A DNA stretch of 64,000 nucleotides from Spirosoma taeanense (GCF_013127955.1 NZ_CP053435.1:5208001-5272000), one strand, 5' to 3'; counted from the stretch's first letter, positions 18,496 through 27,817 are shown. The notes: a model not told the origin generated them from the letters alone. Program-made: numbers and translations.

Positions 18496-19896
18496 ATGCT
18501 TCTGCTGTTCATTACTCTTTATCTCCTGTCGAACGTAGCTGTTGGTGCGTGGGCGGCCCGGCGCGTTACAACATCGCAGGATTTTGTGCTCGCCGGACGA
18601 CGATTGCCCCTGGTTCTGGCGGCATCCGTAACGTTTGCCACCTGGTTCGGCTCCGAAACGATCATGGGCGCACCCGCCATGTTTGTGGAAGGCGGAGTGC
18701 CAGCCATTATTGAAGAGCCTTTTGGATCGGCTTTGTGTTTATTTCTGGTGGGCGCTTTCTTTGCCCGCCCCCTCTACCGACTCAACATCACCACCTTCTG
18801 CGATTATTTCCGTATCCGCTTCGGGCGGGCGGCAGAGCTGCTGTCGGCGATCATGATTATTCCATCGTATTTCAGCTGGATTGCCGCTCAGCTCATTGCC
18901 ATCGGTATAGTGCTGAGCGTTGTAACGGATATTCCGCGGGAATACTGCATCCTGTTCAGCGCGAGTGTGGTCATGCTCTACACCCTGCTCGGCGGTATGT
19001 GGTCCATTTCGATCACCGACTTTTTCCATAACCTGATTATCGTGGTGGCGCTGGCGGTACTGGCCGTCATGCTCTGGCAGCAGGTTGGCGGTTGGGAAAT
19101 TATCCAGCAGCGAACGCCCGCTAACTTTTTTCGTTTTTTGCCCGAGGCTACGTTGAAAGGGTGGATTGAGTACCTGGCGGCCTGGTTCACAATTGGCCTG
19201 GGGTCCATTCCGCAGCAGGATATCTTTCAGCGCGTCATGGCGGCTAAAACCGAAGACACATCCGTACGGGCGTCGTATCTGGCCTCGGGCATGTATCTGA
19301 CCATTGCCATGCTGCCCTTATTCATCGCCCTCAGCGCCCGGTTGCTGCACCCCGATTTGCCAGCCGACAATCAGCTTATTATACCGAACATGGTGATGCA
19401 GCACGGGAACTTACCGTTGCAGGTACTGTTCTTTGGGGCCGTTACGTCGGCGATTCTCAGCGTATCGAGCGGGGCGATTCTGGCTCCGGCCACGGTCTTC
19501 GGCGAGAATATCATGAAGTTCTTCCGACCCGAGCTGAGCGATCAGGCGCTTCTGAAAACCATCCGCTGGGCCGTCGTGGTCATTACGGTCATCTGCGTCT
19601 GGATGAGTACGGCCCGCGATACCAATATCTTCGACCTGGTTGGCGAATCGTCGGCCTTTAGTCTGGTCTCGCTGTTTGTACCGTTAACGGCCGGTATTTA
19701 CTGGAAACGGGCCAACCTAACCGGCTGCCTATGGTCGATGGCTGTCGGCCTAGGGGTCTGGCTGCTGTGCCTCTGGCTCGCCACCGACTATTCACCTATG
19801 ATGTGGGGGCTACTGGCCAGCACACTCGGTATGGTTGGCGGGAGCTTTATTCGAAATACTGCTGCTCGATCCGCCCAACGTAGCCTAAATATGTAG
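18496..19896 (+). CDS. Sodium:solute symporter (PutP-like branch)
   Basis: About 466 residues from ATG 18496; a TTG at 18475 is possible but less likely. Around 13 helices, with family signatures DFVLAGRRLPLVLAASVTFATWFGSETIMGAP and SAILSVSSGAILAPATVFGEN. It belongs to a different SSS branch from the 15789 gene. It follows the inositol oxygenase terminator, so it may have its own transcript. Its 3' end overlaps the convergent NUDIX gene by 50 bases. Confidence 0.88.
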   Translation: MLLLFITLYLLSNVAVGAWAARRVTTSQDFVLAGRRLPLVLAASVTFATWFGSETIMGAPAMFVEGGVPAIIEEPFGSALCLFLVGAFFARPLYRLNITTFCDYFRIRFGRAAELLSAIMIIPSYFSWIAAQLIAIGIVLSVVTDIPREYCILFSASVVMLYTLLGGMWSISITDFFHNLIIVVALAVLAVMLWQQVGGWEIIQQRTPANFFRFLPEATLKGWIEYLAAWFTIGLGSIPQQDIFQRVMAAKTEDTSVRASYLASGMYLTIAMLPLFIALSARLLHPDLPADNQLIIPNMVMQHGNLPLQVLFFGAVTSAILSVSSGAILAPATVFGENIMKFFRPELSDQALLKTIRWAVVVITVICVWMSTARDTNIFDLVGESSAFSLVSLFVPLTAGIYWKRANLTGCLWSMAVGLGVWLLCLWLATDYSPMMWGLLASTLGMVGGSFIRNTAARSAQRSLNM

Positions 19897-20299
19897 CGCT
19901 CGTGAACCAGGGCTGAATGCGGCTACCAATGTTCGGGTAAAGATTAAGCTGGTTCAGCTCTGCAACGGGCTTCCAGACAATCGCCAGAGCAGTTGTTTCG
20001 GCTGGGTTCAATGCCGGGTCGCCCTGTAAGTTGCGGGCGGCAAACACGACATGCAGCACATCATCGTTCCGCTGAGAAAGCAGCATTTCCCCGGCCAGGA
20101 TCATTTCCCCGATATCAACCGAAACGCCCAGTTCCTCACGAATTTCACGGACAACGGTTTCGGGCAGTATTTCGCCCCGATTTGGATTACCACCGGGCAG
20201 GGCGAACACGTCCTGATTGCCGTAATTATAGTGCATCAGCAGGACTTCAGTCTGGTTGGCGTTCTGACGCCAGATGAGTGCGGAAGGGCGTACTTTCAT
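19847..20299 (-). CDS. NUDIX hydrolase
   Basis: A 150-residue protein with a complete NUDIX box (Gx5Ex7REUxEExGU) seen as GNPNRGE...REIREELGV at about residues 36-59, binding Mg2+ and hydrolysing a nucleoside diphosphate linked to another group. The N-terminal strand VRPSALIWRQNANQTEVLLMHY is typical. Substrate is unknown. The gene overlaps the 3' end of the convergent symporter by 50 bases, so both C-termini are encoded in the same DNA. Confidence 0.88.
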   Translation of the reverse strand: MKVRPSALIWRQNANQTEVLLMHYNYGNQDVFALPGGNPNRGEILPETVVREIREELGVSVDIGEMILAGEMLLSQRNDDVLHVVFAARNLQGDPALNPAETTALAIVWKPVAELNQLNLYPNIGSRIQPWFTSATYLGYVGRIEQQYFE

Positions 20300-20314
20300 A
20301 CAAGCAATCTAGTC

Positions 20315-20358
20315 AAAAAAGCCTTCCGGTACGTTGTGAATCAAGCGTACCGGAAGGC
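20315..20358 (-). terminator. Terminator downstream of dps
   Basis: Arms GCCTTCCGGTACG and CGTACCGGAAGGC (13 bases, perfect) with an AAAAAA run at 20315-20320, which reads as a U-tail on the minus strand. Confidence 0.88.
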
Positions 20359-20379
20359 TAATCCAGAATTCAGGAGGGG

Positions 20380-20886
20380 TCAGTTCAGCTCACGTGTGGT
20401 TTCAAACAGGAACCAGGTGCGCCGTTCTGTCTCGTCAATATATACTTCCAGCAGACTGGCCGTTGCTACGTCTTCTGCTTCGTCGGCAATCTGGTGAGCA
20501 TCGCGCATGTTCTTGGCCATCTTTTTGTTTTCAGCGATCAGGTCGGTCAGCATGTCTTTCGGTGCCACAAAATCCTCGTCGTTGTCTTTCACCCGCTGCA
20601 ACTGAGCGATGTGCGCCACCGACCGGATTGTGTTACCGCCGATTTTCCGGACCCGTTCGGCCAGAGGGTCGATAGTGGCAAAAATCTGTTCGGCCTGTTC
20701 ATCCAGCAACAGGTGATAGTCGCGGAAATGCCGACCCGACATATGCCAATGGTAATTTTTCGTTTTGATGTACAGCGCAAAGGCATCAGCAACCAGTCGG
20801 TTCAGCGACTCGGCAACTTTCTCCCGCCCTTTTTCTTCCAGATCGGACGGTGTATCTAATACTTCAACTGGATTAATAGCTTTCAT
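20380..20886 (-). CDS. dps: Dps family ferritin-like DNA-protection protein
   Basis: A 168-residue four-helix protein. The ferroxidase signature typical of Dps is visible: His in KNYHWHMSGRHFRDYH and Asp/Glu in LLLDEQAEQIFATIDPLAERVRKIGG. Dps dodecamers oxidise and store iron and shield DNA in stress and stationary phase. It has its own terminator, and a promoter is likely in the 72-base gap to lhgO. Leftward, downstream of lhgO. Confidence 0.93.
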   Translation of the reverse strand: MKAINPVEVLDTPSDLEEKGREKVAESLNRLVADAFALYIKTKNYHWHMSGRHFRDYHLLLDEQAEQIFATIDPLAERVRKIGGNTIRSVAHIAQLQRVKDNDEDFVAPKDMLTDLIAENKKMAKNMRDAHQIADEAEDVATASLLEVYIDETERRTWFLFETTRELN

Positions 20887-20958
20887 GAGCAGATCTGATT
20901 TAAACGCAAAATCTGTTAGTGAAACCTGACCTGACCGCTATTGTTTGTTAAGACTTGG

Positions 20959-22155
20959 TTAAAACCGAGCCAGCACTTTTTCGGACACGGTTTGCCCAAT
21001 CGCCAGCGACGAGGTCGCTGCCGGCGAGGGCGCATTAATAACGTTAATGGCTTTGTTTGTTTCCAGGATGGCAAAATCGTCCAGCAAGCCGCCCGTTCGA
21101 TCGCATGCCTGCGCCCGAACGCCTGCGCCACCGTCTTCGAGATCAGCCTCCTGCACTTCCGGAATAAGCTCCTGCAAGGCTTTGGTGAACGCCGATTTTG
21201 AGAACGAACGATACATTTCGCCCAGACCCGTCTGCCAGTATTTGGCAGCTACTTTCTGGAAGCCGGGCCACGACAGCGTTTCATACAACTCTTTCAGGTT
21301 TACGTCAGACTTTGCGTAGCCTTCGCGCTGAAAGGCCAGCACGGCATTTGGCCCCGCTTCTACCCCGCCGTGAATCATGCGGGTAAAGTGAACCCCCAGA
21401 AACGGGAAGTTCGGATCAGGAACGGGATAAATCAGGTTCTTGACCAGGTATTCCTTCTCCGGCCGGATCTTGTAGTATTCGCCCCGGAACGGCACGATAC
21501 GTACATGAATAGCTTCGCGCTGGGTTAGCTGGGCAATTTTATCGGAGTACAGTCCGGCGCAATTGACCACAAGCCTGGTTTCGTAGCGATCTTTGCTGGT
21601 TACGACAATGCTCAGACTTGTTCCGGGAGTTACCTGCTCAACACGTTCGGCCAGCCGGATTTCGCCCCCTAACGCCTGAAATTTTTCGGCGTACTTATCG
21701 GCCACCTGCTTGTAGTCGATAATGCCCGTCTGCGGCACAAACATCCCCGCTACTCCGCTGACGTGCGGCTCAATCTCGCGCATTTCGGCCAGCGATAGTT
21801 TACGTAAACCACCCAGGCCGTTGAGCTGGCCGCGCTCGTACAGCGTATCCAGTTGCGGCAGTTCTTCGAGTTTGGTCGCTACGACAATCTTACCACAAAG
21901 GTCATAGGCAATGCCTTCGGCATCGCAGAAGTCCAGCAGCATCCGGTAGCCCCGAATACAGTTCGTAGCCTTGAGCGAGCCAGGCTTATAATATAGTCCT
22001 GAATGGATTACGCCTGAATTGTGGCCAGTCTGGTGGCGGGCAACGGCGGGTTCTTTCTCAATCAGGAGTACCCGCAGGGAGGGCTGTTGCTGCTTAGTTT
22101 GCAGGGCGGTCGCCAGGCCAACAATACCGCCCCCAATGATGATTACGTCTGTCAT
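20959..22155 (-). CDS. lhgO: L-2-hydroxyglutarate oxidase/dehydrogenase
   Basis: A 398-residue FAD-dependent oxidoreductase of the DAO fold. The N-terminal dinucleotide motif IIIGGGIVGLATALQ, the segment HQTGHNSGVIHSGLYYKPGSLKA and the C-terminal GGAGVRAQACDRTGGLLDDFAI are characteristic of LhgO/L2HGDH. It oxidises L-2-hydroxyglutarate to 2-oxoglutarate and feeds electrons to the membrane chain. No partner genes are nearby. Confidence 0.93.
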   Translation of the reverse strand: MTDVIIIGGGIVGLATALQTKQQQPSLRVLLIEKEPAVARHQTGHNSGVIHSGLYYKPGSLKATNCIRGYRMLLDFCDAEGIAYDLCGKIVVATKLEELPQLDTLYERGQLNGLGGLRKLSLAEMREIEPHVSGVAGMFVPQTGIIDYKQVADKYAEKFQALGGEIRLAERVEQVTPGTSLSIVVTSKDRYETRLVVNCAGLYSDKIAQLTQREAIHVRIVPFRGEYYKIRPEKEYLVKNLIYPVPDPNFPFLGVHFTRMIHGGVEAGPNAVLAFQREGYAKSDVNLKELYETLSWPGFQKVAAKYWQTGLGEMYRSFSKSAFTKALQELIPEVQEADLEDGGAGVRAQACDRTGGLLDDFAILETNKAINVINAPSPAATSSLAIGQTVSEKVLARF

Positions 22156-22499
22156 AGGTATCTCGCAGCCCGCAGCTGCCGATGGAAAAACTGAACCGGC
22201 AGCAACAGCTCCGCAATGGCGGTTAGCTATGGGTTACGTCTGTCGGACCCAGGATTGACAAAGGTACAGCACAGCCGCAAAAAACGGGCGCAGCATAGAT
22301 CATGCTGCGCCCTCTTCCTTCGCTATCTGATAAAAACCCGTTCTTCAATTGAGCATAACCCTGCGCGCCACGCCAGCCGATTGCACGGTTATCAAGCAAA
22401 ACAAAAACCGCCCTGACTCTACCGATTTTCCAAAAGATGAAAGCGATCAGCCTAAAAACAGCGAATCGGGATAAAAGGCTGATTTGATATACGAATGGT
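22156..22499. other. Intergenic stretch without a gene
   Basis: 344 bases between lhgO and the TrpD2-like gene. It contains a leftward terminator at 22286-22312 and the probable lhgO promoter region. Open frames that cross it are short, lack family resemblance and overlap the terminator. Confidence 0.6.
22281..22312 (-). terminator. Terminator of the cobA-TrpD2 unit
   Basis: Arms GGGCGCAGCAT and ATGCTGCGCCC (11 bases, perfect, 5-base loop) preceded by an A run, giving a U-tail on the minus strand. It lies about 190 bases past the stop of the TrpD2-like gene. Confidence 0.82.
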
Positions 22500-23771
22500 T
22501 CACTGCAATTGACCCTCAATCCAGGACAATCCGCGGCCGTAGAGCGCATGTGCAAAGCGAACCCGGTTGTCAAAGTCTGCGTCATCCGTGTGGCCATCCG
22601 TCATAAACTGCTTTATCAGCCGGGCATTATCAGCAGCCAGTGGCAGGTCATACTGGGTTTCACGTTCGGTACGGAAAGAAGCAAACGTAGACGAATCGCC
22701 TTCAAAGTGCTGATAAAACAAATGCCCACGGGGCGTCCGAACGGCGCACAAAATACCGGTTGCCCGGCTCGTGGATGGCGCCAGAGAGCCTTCCAGGCCG
22801 CGTTTGAGTACAATAACCGCGTCGAAGCCCGCCATCATGGCCAACTCGGCCATTTTCATCTGGTAGGTAATGTGAAATACGGATGTGACCAATATCTGAG
22901 CGTGACAGGGATTCAGGACCTTTTCGAGCGTTGCCAGGAAAGGCCGTTTAATTAAAATCCGGCGTCGGTCTACCCAATGATTAATAGCTGGCGAGAGCGC
23001 CTTCTGGTCGAGTACCCAGCCGTAATTAGCCAAAGGCGTATCCAGCTCATGGTTGCTTTGCAGGAACTGGCAGCCAAGATGCATATATACATCGAGTGCA
23101 TTCAGCGTGAACTTCGGCCCACCTGACCGCCCAACGACGGATACGACTCCGTAGTTATGCTTATGAAAAAACTGAGCCAGCAGGGGCGTAATCATGTAGC
23201 TGTTCTCCACCCCATCGAACGGTTCAGCGAGTTGAATCAACGGGCGGTTGGCGCAGCTTATTTTTCCAAAACCGGGCGAGTACGTATCCTCGGCTGCCCG
23301 CATCAGGCCGTGATACTCCTCGTTGGTTTCGTGCCGGACACGCATGATACTGGCTGCCAGACCCCGAAAGGTTTCGCATTCACCATCACCAAATAAATAA
23401 TCACCCAATTGATGAGCTTCGCTTACCTGCAGATTGTGCCCCCGAACGAGTTTGGTAGCAATGGGGTGCATTCCCTCCGGTAAATCGGGACAGACTTTAC
23501 TAATAAAGAATGTAGGGTGCGAAAAGGCGCGTTTACCAATCACTTCCTCCAGCGTCATTTCTTCGGGCGTTGGGCCTTTGGCCAGCAAGGCCCCCAGAAA
23601 CGCTCCCCGCTGTAGCGGATGCGCCAGGGGGTCCATCAGAGCTTCACGGCATTCGGCCAGCAGGTCAGGCGGCAAAGGCTTGCTGCCATACTTACCAATT
23701 CCAATATGTTTGATACCCCGACCAAGTGCCGTGTCGGTAGGTGCATCCAGTAGAAGACTGACAGTTGACAT
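22500..23771 (-). CDS. TrpD2/YbiB-like anthranilate phosphoribosyltransferase homologue (CnaT-like)
   Basis: A 423-residue member of glycosyltransferase family 3, the fold of anthranilate phosphoribosyltransferase. It matches the TrpD2/YbiB branch (NYGVVSVVGRSGGPKFTLNALDV in place of the usual PRPP site), so tryptophan synthesis is unlikely. It is about 100 residues longer than E. coli YbiB. It is encoded 43 bases after cobA, in the unit divergent from nirBD. From memory, cyanobacterial CnaT, required for nitrate-assimilation gene expression in Anabaena, belongs to this same superfamily, so a role in regulating or supporting nitrate use is inferred. Family is well supported; function is not. 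Confidence 0.8.
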   Translation of the reverse strand: MSTVSLLLDAPTDTALGRGIKHIGIGKYGSKPLPPDLLAECREALMDPLAHPLQRGAFLGALLAKGPTPEEMTLEEVIGKRAFSHPTFFISKVCPDLPEGMHPIATKLVRGHNLQVSEAHQLGDYLFGDGECETFRGLAASIMRVRHETNEEYHGLMRAAEDTYSPGFGKISCANRPLIQLAEPFDGVENSYMITPLLAQFFHKHNYGVVSVVGRSGGPKFTLNALDVYMHLGCQFLQSNHELDTPLANYGWVLDQKALSPAINHWVDRRRILIKRPFLATLEKVLNPCHAQILVTSVFHITYQMKMAELAMMAGFDAVIVLKRGLEGSLAPSTSRATGILCAVRTPRGHLFYQHFEGDSSTFASFRTERETQYDLPLAADNARLIKQFMTDGHTDDADFDNRVRFAHALYGRGLSWIEGQLQ

Positions 23772-23814
23772 GGAGGACGATTGACATATTCAGGTAAAAG
23801 CAAGCCTAAACCAA

Positions 23815-24630
23815 CTACCTACTTATTAGGGCCAGAGCTTCAACCGCAGCATCAGATACGGTTATACCAGCCAGGGGCCATTCTGAATGTAATCTGACAA
23901 CTTCGCCAATAACAATAATGGCCGGATTGGTTAGTTTATGGCCCTCAACAGCGCCAAGAATCGCGCTGGCGGGGGCCATTGCCATGCGTTCATCCGCCCG
24001 GCTTCCGTTCTGAATAATTGCCATCGGTACCTTCTCGCGTCCGGCGTCGGACAGCAGGGCCACAATCTCGGGCAGGTGTTTCATGCCCATCAGAATTACT
24101 AGCGTAGCCGTCGACTGAACAGCCGCGCGAATGTCGGCAGACAGCCGATGGTCTTTCGTTGTACCGGTTAAGACCCAGAACGACTCGCTAACACCCCGGC
24201 AGGTAAGCGGAATGCCAGCCAATGCCGGAACGGAGTAACTGCTCGACAGGCCGGGTACGACGGCTGTTTCTACACCACAATCTTCGGCAAACACCAACTC
24301 TTCAAACCCGCGGCCAAACACAAAGGGATCACCCCCTTTCAGCCGGACAACGTGCCCGTGGCTATGTGCATACTGCACAATCAGGTGATTGATGTCAGTC
24401 TGCGCGAATTCGCAGCGATTCGCCGGACCCGTCGGCTGCCAGGGGCGCTTGCCAACAAACACCCGTTCGGCTGACTCGGGTGCATGCTGCAACAGATCAG
24501 GATGCACGAGCGCATCGTATAAAACTACGTCGGCCGTTTGCAGGGCCCGAACGCCTTTGAGTGTAATCAGATCCGGATCGCCTGGTCCTGCACCGACAAG
24601 GGTTAGCTTAGGCTGTTTGAGCTTATTCAT
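23815..24630 (-). CDS. cobA: Uroporphyrinogen-III C-methyltransferase (SUMT)
   Basis: A 271-residue S-adenosylmethionine methyltransferase that makes precorrin-2, the precursor of siroheme (and cobalamin). Signatures include VGAGPGDPDLITLKGVRAL, LKGGDPFVFGRG and VPGLSSSYSVPALAGIPLT. There is no fused CysG oxidase/chelatase. It is divergent from nirB, whose product carries siroheme, and is followed by the TrpD2-like gene. The context fits a dedicated siroheme supply for nitrite reduction. Confidence 0.94.
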   Translation of the reverse strand: MNKLKQPKLTLVGAGPGDPDLITLKGVRALQTADVVLYDALVHPDLLQHAPESAERVFVGKRPWQPTGPANRCEFAQTDINHLIVQYAHSHGHVVRLKGGDPFVFGRGFEELVFAEDCGVETAVVPGLSSSYSVPALAGIPLTCRGVSESFWVLTGTTKDHRLSADIRAAVQSTATLVILMGMKHLPEIVALLSDAGREKVPMAIIQNGSRADERMAMAPASAILGAVEGHKLTNPAIIVIGEVVRLHSEWPLAGITVSDAAVEALALISR

Positions 24631-24835
24631 CGTCCGCCAACGATTTAGTTAAGTAGAAATACTCAACAATTTTACGTATATATTTTTAGATATTCAAAAT
24701 AATACTATAGCTTTATATCAAATTTAACAAATTTACTTCTGCCTAATCACAAAGTAACAGAATTTAATAAAATTTAGCTGAATAATACAATTTTTAGTAA
24801 TGTTCCTTGGGTTCCACTTATAATTCTTTTCAACC
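24631..24835. promoter_or_regulatory. AT-rich divergent promoter region cobA/nirB
   Basis: A 205-base, strongly AT-rich spacer. On the minus strand, two tandem -7-like boxes TAAATTTG occur (24719-24726 and 24728-24735), suited to cobA. A TACTTCT heptamer at 24734-24740 resembles a NarL-type half-site. No clear -33/-7 pair was seen for nirB. Confidence 0.45.
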
Positions 24836-27385
24836 ATGACGAACATTGTGGTAGTTGGCAATGGAATGGTAGGCTACAAGTTCTGCGAAAAGTTGCTGAC
24901 CCGGCCAGGATTGGCCAAGAACAATGCGAGTGAAACCGATGGCGGTCGGTTTATACTCACCGTTTTCGGCGAAGAGCCGCGTCCCGCCTACGACCGGGTA
25001 CATCTGAGTGCCTACTTTTCGGGTACATCAGCCGATGACCTGGCGATGGCGCCTGCCGAGTGGTATGCAGATAACGGTATCAACCTGCGTACGAGCGAGT
25101 GCATTACGCATATCGACCGCGATGCCCGTATAATTACCACCCACACGGGCGAAACCGTCAGCTACGATATTCTGGTGCTGGCAACTGGCTCCGCGCCTTT
25201 CGTTCCGCCGGTTCCGGGGGTGCAGAAAGATGGCATTTTCGTTTACCGGACCATTGAGGATCTCGAAGCAATCACCGCCTGGGGTGATCAGGCAACGAAA
25301 GCCGTTGTCATTGGTGGCGGGCTACTTGGTCTGGAAGCGGCTAAAGCAGCTATGGATATGGGCCTGGAAACGCATGTCGTGGAGTTTGCCCCCCGGCTCA
25401 TGCCCCGCCAGCTCGATACGGCTGGTGCCGATATGCTCCGGCAAAAGATGGAAGCCCTTGGCATACGGATTCATCTTAGCAAGAGCACGGTCGAGTTTGA
25501 GGGTTACAATCGCGTAACGGGTCTTCGCTTCGCCGACGATACGCTGCTGGAAGCCGACATGGTCATTATTTCGGCTGGTATCAAACCCCGCGACGAACTG
25601 GCTCGTCAGGCGGGTCTGGAGGTTGGCCCACGCGGAGGCATCGTTGTGAACGATCTCCTGCAAACATCAGACCCCAGTATATTTGCTATCGGTGAGTGTG
25701 CCCTGCATGGCAGTATGATCTATGGTCTGGTGGCACCGGGCTATGAAATGGCGGATATTGTTGCAACTGAGGTTGCCAGCGTAATTACGGCCAATGACGC
25801 TACGGGCGGAAAAACCTTTACGGGTTTTGACATGTCAACTAAGCTGAAGCTGATTGGCGTGGACGTAGCTAGCTTCGGTGAGCCGTTCTGCGAACAGATA
25901 CCACACCGGACGCTGGTCTATGAAGATAAACTGGCTGGAGTCTATAAACGGCTTAATATCACCGAAGATGGCAAGCATTTGCTGGGCGGCATTCTGGTAG
26001 GCGAAGCTGAGTCGTATAATATCCTTCTGCAAACGAGCAAAAATCGGATTGTTTTACCACCCACTCCCGAAGATCTGCTGCTACCACCCCGTAAAGGTGA
26101 CGCTGCGTCGACCTCTTCGGGCGTAATGAGTCTGCCCAATGAAGCCTTAATCTGCTCCTGCGAAGGTATATCGAAAGGAGACATCTGCTCGGCCGTAACT
26201 GATAAGGAGTTAAGTGACGTAGCTGCCATCAAGAAATGCACGAAGGCCGGAACGGGCTGTGGAGGCTGCGTGCCGATGCTCAATGATCTGCTGACCGAAA
26301 CCCTGAAGGCGCAGGGTAAGATTGTCCGTAAAGTTCTCTGCGAACATTTTGACCATACGCGCCAGGAGTTGTACGACCTGATCCGCATTAATGGCGAAAC
26401 GACTTACAGCGACGTTATCCGCCGGTACGGCAAAGGTCACGGCTGCGAGGTCTGCAAACCGGCGGTAGCGTCTATTCTGGCCAGTGTTCACAACCAGCTG
26501 ATTGCTCAACAAGCCGTTATTCAGGATACCAACGACCGGTATCTGGCAAATATCCAGCGGGGCGGAACCTACTCCGTTGTCCCTCGGGTTGCGGGTGGCG
26601 AAATCACGGCAGAAAAGCTGATTGCTCTGGGCGTTGTAGCGAAGAAGTACGACTTATACTGCAAAATTACCGGCGGACAGCGTATTGACCTTTTCGGCGC
26701 GCGGGTCGATCAACTGCCCTATATCTGGGAGGAGCTGATCGAAGCCGGGTTTGAGAGTGGCCACGCGTACGGAAAGGCGCTGCGGACTGTAAAGAGCTGC
26801 GTGGGTTTTACCTGGTGCCGGTTTGGCGTTCAGGATTCCGTCGGCTTTGCAGTTGAAGTAGAGGAACGGTATAAAGGCTTACGGGCTCCGCATAAGCTTA
26901 AAGGGGGCGTTTCGGGCTGCGTTCGGGAATGTGCCGAAGCACAGGGTAAGGATTTTGGTATTATCGCGACCGAAAAAGGCTGGAACCTGTATGTGTGTGG
27001 GAATGGCGGGGCTAAACCGCAACATGCCCAACTTCTGGCTTCGGATATCGACCGCGAAACCTGCGTTCGTTACCTCGACCGATTCCTGATGTTCTACGTC
27101 AAAACTGCCGAGCCGCTCACCCGTACGGCCACCTGGCTCAACAAACTGGAAGGCGGCATGGATTACCTGAAAAGTGTGGTTATCGACGATGTGCTGGGTT
27201 TGAATGCACAGTTCGAGGCCGAAATGGAACACATTGTTCAGACCTACCAGTGCGAATGGAAATCGGTCGTAGAAAATGAGGATTTGCGGAACCAGTATCG
27301 TCACTTCGTTAACGTCGACGAAGTTGATTCTACATTGGCTTTTGTTCCGGACGGACGTGGTCAGAAACGGCCCGTGGACTGGTAA
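24836..27385 (+). CDS. nirB: Assimilatory nitrite reductase large subunit
   Basis: An 849-residue multidomain enzyme reducing nitrite to ammonium with NAD(P)H. Domains in order: FAD/NAD-binding oxidoreductase (about 1-400; VVIGGGLLGLEAAKAAMDMG), BFD-like [2Fe-2S] domain (about 438-490; LICSCEGISKGD, GTGCGGCVPML), ferredoxin-like half domain, then the siroheme/[4Fe-4S] site with CVGFTWC (about 654) and CVREC (about 695). All cluster cysteines are present. It heads the rightward nitrate island and is followed by nirD after a hairpin. Confidence 0.95.
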   Translation: MTNIVVVGNGMVGYKFCEKLLTRPGLAKNNASETDGGRFILTVFGEEPRPAYDRVHLSAYFSGTSADDLAMAPAEWYADNGINLRTSECITHIDRDARIITTHTGETVSYDILVLATGSAPFVPPVPGVQKDGIFVYRTIEDLEAITAWGDQATKAVVIGGGLLGLEAAKAAMDMGLETHVVEFAPRLMPRQLDTAGADMLRQKMEALGIRIHLSKSTVEFEGYNRVTGLRFADDTLLEADMVIISAGIKPRDELARQAGLEVGPRGGIVVNDLLQTSDPSIFAIGECALHGSMIYGLVAPGYEMADIVATEVASVITANDATGGKTFTGFDMSTKLKLIGVDVASFGEPFCEQIPHRTLVYEDKLAGVYKRLNITEDGKHLLGGILVGEAESYNILLQTSKNRIVLPPTPEDLLLPPRKGDAASTSSGVMSLPNEALICSCEGISKGDICSAVTDKELSDVAAIKKCTKAGTGCGGCVPMLNDLLTETLKAQGKIVRKVLCEHFDHTRQELYDLIRINGETTYSDVIRRYGKGHGCEVCKPAVASILASVHNQLIAQQAVIQDTNDRYLANIQRGGTYSVVPRVAGGEITAEKLIALGVVAKKYDLYCKITGGQRIDLFGARVDQLPYIWEELIEAGFESGHAYGKALRTVKSCVGFTWCRFGVQDSVGFAVEVEERYKGLRAPHKLKGGVSGCVRECAEAQGKDFGIIATEKGWNLYVCGNGGAKPQHAQLLASDIDRETCVRYLDRFLMFYVKTAEPLTRTATWLNKLEGGMDYLKSVVIDDVLGLNAQFEAEMEHIVQTYQCEWKSVVENEDLRNQYRHFVNVDEVDSTLAFVPDGRGQKRPVDW

Positions 27386-27393
27386 ACGTGAGT

Positions 27394-27429
27394 GATTGCT
27401 CAGGTAGCACCAATGCAGCCTGAGCAATC
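27394..27429 (+). terminator. Hairpin between nirB and nirD
   Basis: Arms GATTGCTCAGG and CCTGAGCAATC (11 bases) enclose a 14-base loop, with GTTTGTTTATT following. It may attenuate transcription so that NirB and NirD are made in different amounts. Confidence 0.6.
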
Positions 27430-27463
27430 GTTTGTTTATTCACTCTTTCACTTCTTTAAGACC

Positions 27464-27817
27464 ATGACATCCGAACTTATCAATCCAGATACAATCCAAT
27501 GGTACGAAGCCGCATCGGTGAATGCGTTTCCGGCTGATGGTGGCGCCTGCGTTAAAATTGGCGAACGCCAGATTGCCGTATTTCACTTTGCTCAAACTGG
27601 TGAGTGGTATGCCTGCCAGAACCAATGCCCGCACAAAATGCAGATGATTCTGGCGCGGGGCCTGATTGGCGACCAGAATGGTGAACCTAAAGTAGCCTGT
27701 CCGTATCATAAGAAGACGTTTTCGCTCTGCACGGGTGAAAACCTCAACGGCGACGACTACCGCATCGAGACGTATCCGGTGCGGATTGACAACGAAAAAG
27801 TTTACATCGGTCTATAA
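27464..27817 (+). CDS. nirD: Nitrite reductase small subunit, Rieske type
   Basis: About 117 residues from ATG 27464; upstream frame sequence overlaps the hairpin and is not NirD-like. The Rieske fold is seen with both ligand pairs intact: CxH in QCPHKMQM and CxxH in ACPYHKKTF, so it should bind a [2Fe-2S] cluster. E. coli NirD lacks these ligands. It partners with NirB in nitrite reduction. Confidence 0.93.
   Translation: MTSELINPDTIQWYEAASVNAFPADGGACVKIGERQIAVFHFAQTGEWYACQNQCPHKMQMILARGLIGDQNGEPKVACPYHKKTFSLCTGENLNGDDYRIETYPVRIDNEKVYIGL

Noticed and set aside
22223..22597. A 124-codon minus-strand frame overlapping the end of the TrpD2-like gene
   Set aside because: It spans a terminator hairpin, lacks a recognisable domain and overlaps a well-supported gene in another frame.
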